The notes beneath the pieces were generated by a model. That model had not been told where the DNA came from. It made no database searches and saw nothing but the letters and a program-made list of their open reading frames with translations. 8,055 nucleotides of DNA, taken from positions 1-8,055 of the forward strand of contig CAUZFB010000077.1 of the NCBI GenBank assembly GCA_963579135.1. The letters are read 5' to 3'. Both the position numbers and the translations under genes were made by a program. Shown here in pieces: positions 5,639 through 8,055 of this stretch; position 1 is the stretch's first letter, and the number at the start of each line of letters is the position of its first letter. The stretch comes from CALGTL01 sp963579135 (lineage in GTDB: Bacteria; Chloroflexota; Dehalococcoidia; Lucifugimonadales; Australimonadaceae).

Positions 5639-6370
5639 ATGAACGTTGTTCCATCGGATCATCAAGGCCCGGGCGACAGAATCATGGTTATCGTGGCCCA
5701 CCCTGACGATGCTGAGTTCATGTCGGCGGGCAGCGTCGCGGCGTGGACGAAGGCTGGCAAAGAGGTCGTGTACGTGCTGGTCACGAGCGGCGACAAGGGA
5801 ACCGAGGACCCGGATGTGGTGCCCTCGCAACTGGCAGCGCAACGGGAGATCGAGCAACGCAACGTCTGCGACATCTTGGGCGTGGGGCCGATCGAGTTCC
5901 TTGGGCACGAGGATGGGACGGTGCAGAACAATCTTGAGCTGCGCAAGGACATCGTGCGGGCGATCCGGAAGCACAAGCCATCCGCGGTGATCACGCAGAA
6001 CCCGACGGTGCGCTGGTCGGGGAATTACATTAACCACCCGGATCACCGCAATACGGGAGACGCGACGATGGATGCTGTATTCCCGTCGGCGCGCGATGTG
6101 CACATGTTCCCAGAGCTGAAGCTGAACGAGGGGCTGGCGCCGCACATCGTCCCGCATCTATACCTGGGGGACCGGTCAGGGGACGCTGACGTGACATTCG
6201 ATATCAGCGATACGATCGATACGAAGATCGCTGCTCTGGCGGCGCACGTGAGTCAGGTACCGAAGCCTGAGGAGACGGGCAAGTTTATCCGCGAGGGAGC
6301 GGCGGTGGTCGGCGAGCGTGTGGGGTTCGCCCACGCGGAGTCGTTCAAATACTTTTTTCTGGGGAAGTGA
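5639..6370 (+). CDS. PIG-L / LmbE-family zinc-dependent deacetylase
   Basis: This 243-residue protein has the LmbE/PIG-L fold, which removes acetyl groups from N-acetylglucosamine-containing molecules such as the precursors of mycothiol, bacillithiol and GPI anchors. The zinc site is plain: AHPDD at 20-24 gives His21 and Asp24 as ligands and Asp23 as the general base, and HPDHRNTGD at 133-141 gives the third ligand, His136 by position. SGDKGTED at 50-57 and the TQNP...NHPDH block are typical of the family. No signal peptide is visible, so it is cytoplasmic. GGGAGAG ends eight bases before the ATG. It follows fabG by 75 bases, past a weak hairpin, and may be co-transcribed or separate. No thiol-pathway gene (BshA/BshC, MshC) is nearby, so the substrate is open. 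A 9-bp hairpin covers its stop codon. Confidence 0.9.
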   Translation: MNVVPSDHQGPGDRIMVIVAHPDDAEFMSAGSVAAWTKAGKEVVYVLVTSGDKGTEDPDVVPSQLAAQREIEQRNVCDILGVGPIEFLGHEDGTVQNNLELRKDIVRAIRKHKPSAVITQNPTVRWSGNYINHPDHRNTGDATMDAVFPSARDVHMFPELKLNEGLAPHIVPHLYLGDRSGDADVTFDISDTIDTKIAALAAHVSQVPKPEETGKFIREGAAVVGERVGFAHAESFKYFFLGK

Positions 6371-6385
6371 TAGCTCCACTTCCCC
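6361..6385 (+). terminator. 9-bp perfect hairpin over the deacetylase stop codon
   Basis: GGGGAAGTG (6361-6369), a 7-base loop, then CACTTCCCC (6377-6385) pair without mismatch. The left arm includes the last codons and most of the TGA stop (6368-6370). The following sequence (GGGCCG) has no T run, and the only T run (6353-6358) lies before the hairpin. It is therefore not a textbook intrinsic terminator, though its place between convergent genes fits transcript end formation. Confidence 0.5.
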
Positions 6386-6454
6386 GGGCCGTAATATGCT
6401 GGAGGCACGATCTGAGTTGCGTACGTTACACGCGTGAGCCAACCGGAGAGGCCC

Positions 6455-7453
6455 CTAATCCTTGACAGGCTCCGTGGCGAGGGCGTAGGCGGGCTCGTGG
6501 AGGGTGACGGTGCCGCCAGCGCTCACAGGCTCGGTGGTAAGCGTGGCGCCGTCGGTGGCTAGTCGGGTGGTGACGAGGGCCAGACCCTTGATGCCTTCTG
6601 GCGTGTGGGCGACTGAGGTGATCTGGCCTGCGTTTTTGCCGTCAGGCCCGATGAGCTTGGTGCCAGGGGCAGCGAGGACGTCGAGGTCGACGGCCATCAG
6701 GCGTCGCTGAATCTTGTTGTAGGTCTGGAGCCGGGCCAAGACTTCCTGGCCGGTGTAGCAGCCTTTGGTTTCGCTGATGGCGCCTAGCAGGCGCGCTTCC
6801 AGGGGGTTATTGAACAGGCCGAATTCGGCGTCCATGGCAGGCATGCCATTCAGCACCCGATGGGTTTCCCAGGCGTCCTGCGAGATCGCCTGCGCTCCGG
6901 CTGCTACGAGGGCGGCGAGCACGGCGTCGCGATCAGCTAAATCTCCGACGATATCGTAGCCGTCGGCACCTCCCGCGAGCCTTCGCCAAACGACGACGGA
7001 CGCACCGGCGATGAAGGATCGCGCGGCGGCATCGAGAGCGAGGTCGCTGATGTCGGCCACGCTCGTAATCGCGTGGGGTGCTACGGGGCCGCCCAGCGTC
7101 AGGTGGAAGGTATCGTTGGTGCGGTCAACGACTGAAATGTCTTCGACGAAGGTGTAGAGGTCCAGCCAGTCAACGACGGTCTGGGCGTAGTCAGGGCTGG
7201 TGAGACACCAGAGACCACCGTCGAGGGCGGCAAGGGCGAGGAGATCCACGACTCGTCCGTCGGCGTTGGTGATGACGGTGGTGGTGCCCTGCCCGTCAGG
7301 CAGCTGTTCAAGCTTGTTGGTGGTGAGCCGGTTCAGCAGGTCGAGAGCGTCGTCCCCAGTGATGAAGAGCCGACCCGCGGTGTCGGATCCAACGACGCCG
7401 CAGGCATTGCGCAGCGCGAGGAGATCTGGTTGGTCTGAGGTGGTGACGCTCAT
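6455..7453 (-). CDS. ygfZ: YgfZ/IBA57-type folate-binding protein, Fe-S cluster maintenance
   Basis: This 332-residue protein has the GcvT-like folate-binding fold of YgfZ (bacteria) and IBA57/CAF17 (mitochondria), which helps build or repair [4Fe-4S] clusters in selected enzymes using tetrahydrofolate. The signature KGCYTGQE lies at residues 230-237, with the conserved Cys at 232. The N-terminal half (LFITGDDALDLLNRLTTN, then TVITNADGRVVDLL) matches the folate-binding domain, and the C-terminal 80 residues form the beta-barrel. The open frame extends upstream to 7756, but that part is Ser/Thr/Arg-rich and lies antisense-like over the iscA frame; homology begins at MSVTTSDQ. The chosen ATG lacks a Shine-Dalgarno site, but it starts ten bases after the upstream stop, so translational coupling is likely. 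Pairing with an A-type carrier fits the known ISCA-IBA57 partnership. Confidence 0.88.
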   Translation of the reverse strand: MSVTTSDQPDLLALRNACGVVGSDTAGRLFITGDDALDLLNRLTTNKLEQLPDGQGTTTVITNADGRVVDLLALAALDGGLWCLTSPDYAQTVVDWLDLYTFVEDISVVDRTNDTFHLTLGGPVAPHAITSVADISDLALDAAARSFIAGASVVVWRRLAGGADGYDIVGDLADRDAVLAALVAAGAQAISQDAWETHRVLNGMPAMDAEFGLFNNPLEARLLGAISETKGCYTGQEVLARLQTYNKIQRRLMAVDLDVLAAPGTKLIGPDGKNAGQITSVAHTPEGIKGLALVTTRLATDGATLTTEPVSAGGTVTLHEPAYALATEPVKD

Positions 7454-7463
7454 AGGAGCGGCG

Positions 7464-7811
7464 CTAGACGGAGAACGAGGTGCCGCAGCCACAGGCTTTC
7501 TTAGCATTGGGGTTGTTGAAAATGAACCCTTTGCCGTTGAGCCCGCCCGAGTAGTCGAGCTGCGTGCCCGCGAGGAAGATGTAGCTCTTCTTGTCGATAG
7601 CGAGCGTGACGCCGTTCTGCTCGATGAGCTTGTCGCCTTCCCGAGCGTCGTCGACGATGTCGAGGACGTAGGTGAGGCCGGAACACCCGCCGCCTTTGAC
7701 GCCCACGCGCAGGACACAGGAGTCCTTACCTTCGGCGGCCATGAAGGCGTCGACATGGTCAGCGGCGTTCTGGCTGATGCTTATCGTAAGAGGCTGCTGG
7801 GCTGTTGTCAT
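7464..7811 (-). CDS. A-type iron-sulfur cluster carrier (IscA/ErpA/HesB family)
   Basis: This small cytoplasmic carrier of 115 residues accepts Fe-S clusters from the assembly scaffold and delivers them to apo-enzymes. The three ligating cysteines are at 43 (GGGCSGLTY), 107 and 109 (ACGCGTSF), the C-x(n)-C-x-C pattern of the family, and the usual GFIFNNPNA segment precedes the last pair. Length is typical. I prefer ATG 7811 over ATG 7826 because GGAG at 7821-7824 lies nine bases before it, and nothing resembling a ribosome-binding site precedes 7826. It is first in a two-gene operon with ygfZ. The sequence alone does not separate IscA, ErpA and SufA. No cysteine desulfurase, scaffold or Suf gene is in the window. 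Confidence 0.93.
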   Translation of the reverse strand: MTTAQQPLTISISQNAADHVDAFMAAEGKDSCVLRVGVKGGGCSGLTYVLDIVDDAREGDKLIEQNGVTLAIDKKSYIFLAGTQLDYSGGLNGKGFIFNNPNAKKACGCGTSFSV

Positions 7812-7820
7812 GTCCGCGTG

Positions 7821-7824
7821 CTCC
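7821..7824 (-). promoter_or_regulatory. Ribosome-binding site selecting ATG 7811 of the Fe-S carrier
   Basis: GGAG on the minus strand lies nine bases upstream of ATG 7811 and overlaps the alternative ATG at 7826, which supports the shorter protein. Confidence 0.5.
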
Positions 7825-7846
7825 ATTCGAAAATGTCTACGTGGGA

Positions 7847-7855
7847 ATCATACCA
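7847..7855 (-). promoter_or_regulatory. Candidate extended -10 promoter of the iscA-ygfZ operon
   Basis: On the minus strand TGGTATGAT reads as an extended -10 element (TG, one base, TATGAT, five of six consensus bases). Transcription would begin near 7840, about 30 bases before ATG 7811. No clear -35 is seen. No repeat or palindrome resembling an IscR-type site is evident around it. Confidence 0.45.
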
Positions 7856-8033
7856 CTTCCGCGGTCTGGTTCGCTGCTGGACCGGGTGCTGCCGCTCGGC
7901 GATGGTGGGCGTGACGCGAGGCGAGGCTTGTGGGGAGGCTCGGCTATTCGCTCGAAAGCGGCTACTGCCGGCTTCATTGCGTGAATCTGCCACGAGCAGA
8001 TGATGTCGTTAAACCCAACAGAGAGGAATTGCA
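7856..8033. other. Gene-free upstream region
   Basis: I see no supported gene, RNA or repeat here. Open frames on both strands have Arg/Ser/Pro-rich translations without motifs and are extensions of antisense reading of the Fe-S genes. Confidence 0.4.
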
Positions 8034-8045
8034 GGGGGGGGGGGG
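8034..8045. repeat. Run of 12 G
   Basis: A homopolymer of 12 G lies ten bases from the window end, unlike anything else in the window. It could be a phase-variable tract or a sequencing/assembly artefact at a contig end; the edge position favours the artefact. Confidence 0.6.
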
Positions 8046-8055
8046 TGGTTAGACA

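Noticed and set aside
7454..7756. N-terminal extension of the ygfZ frame to an ATG at 7756
   Set aside because: The extra 101 residues are Ser/Thr/Arg low complexity and overlap the iscA gene on the same strand in another frame; YgfZ homology starts at the ATG at 7453.
7200..8003. 267-codon plus-strand open frame
   Set aside because: It is antisense to ygfZ and iscA, is Arg/Ser/Ala-rich, has no motif, and is explained by high-GC codon bias.
8045..8055. GTG start of a rightward gene after GAGAGGAATTG
   Set aside because: Only three codons are visible and the G12 tract between the site and the GTG makes the reading unreliable.

Overview
The window is bacterial DNA from a moderately GC-rich genome with compact gene spacing, recognisable Shine-Dalgarno sites and short overlaps between adjacent genes. 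The set of 3-hydroxyacyl-CoA dehydrogenase, paired hot-dog dehydratases, PlsX, FabG, LmbE-type deacetylase and IscA-YgfZ would suit an environmental lineage such as Chloroflexota (Dehalococcoidia/SAR202-like). That placement is a guess from gene content, not from a marker gene. Both ends look like contig edges: a broken gene on the left and a run of 12 G on the right.

Left part (1-1740). On the minus strand lie a HicB-like antitoxin-fold protein with no visible HicA partner and, downstream of it, the start of a dienelactone-hydrolase-family gene that changes frame near position 182-190 and runs off the edge. On the plus strand there is a visibly more AT-rich gene (915-1640). It encodes a small protein that I do not recognise by name but that carries the D-x4-N ... 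D spacing of a protein-kinase/aminoglycoside-phosphotransferase fold. A 27-codon leader-like ORF and an extended -10 element precede it. This is the most accessory-looking piece of the window.

Central part (1741-6370, all plus strand). A stand-alone NAD-dependent 3-hydroxyacyl-CoA dehydrogenase comes first. A 286-base gap follows, holding an overlooked 58-codon ORF and a perfect TATAAT box. Then comes a tight operon: a FAS1-like/MaoC-N scaffold dehydratase half, a catalytic MaoC hydratase half (1-base overlap), PlsX phosphate acyltransferase and FabG ketoreductase (4-base overlap). Together these look like the reduction-dehydration part of acyl-chain elongation, with PlsX diverting acyl-ACP into phospholipid synthesis. 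No fabH, fabD, fabF or acyl carrier protein gene is present. A PIG-L/LmbE zinc deacetylase follows, and its stop codon lies inside a 9-bp perfect hairpin.

Right part (6371-8055, minus strand). An A-type iron-sulfur carrier (IscA/ErpA) and a YgfZ/IBA57-type folate-binding Fe-S repair protein form a two-gene operon convergent with the LmbE gene. It is expressed from a likely extended -10 promoter near 7850. The last 200 bases hold no gene that I can support.
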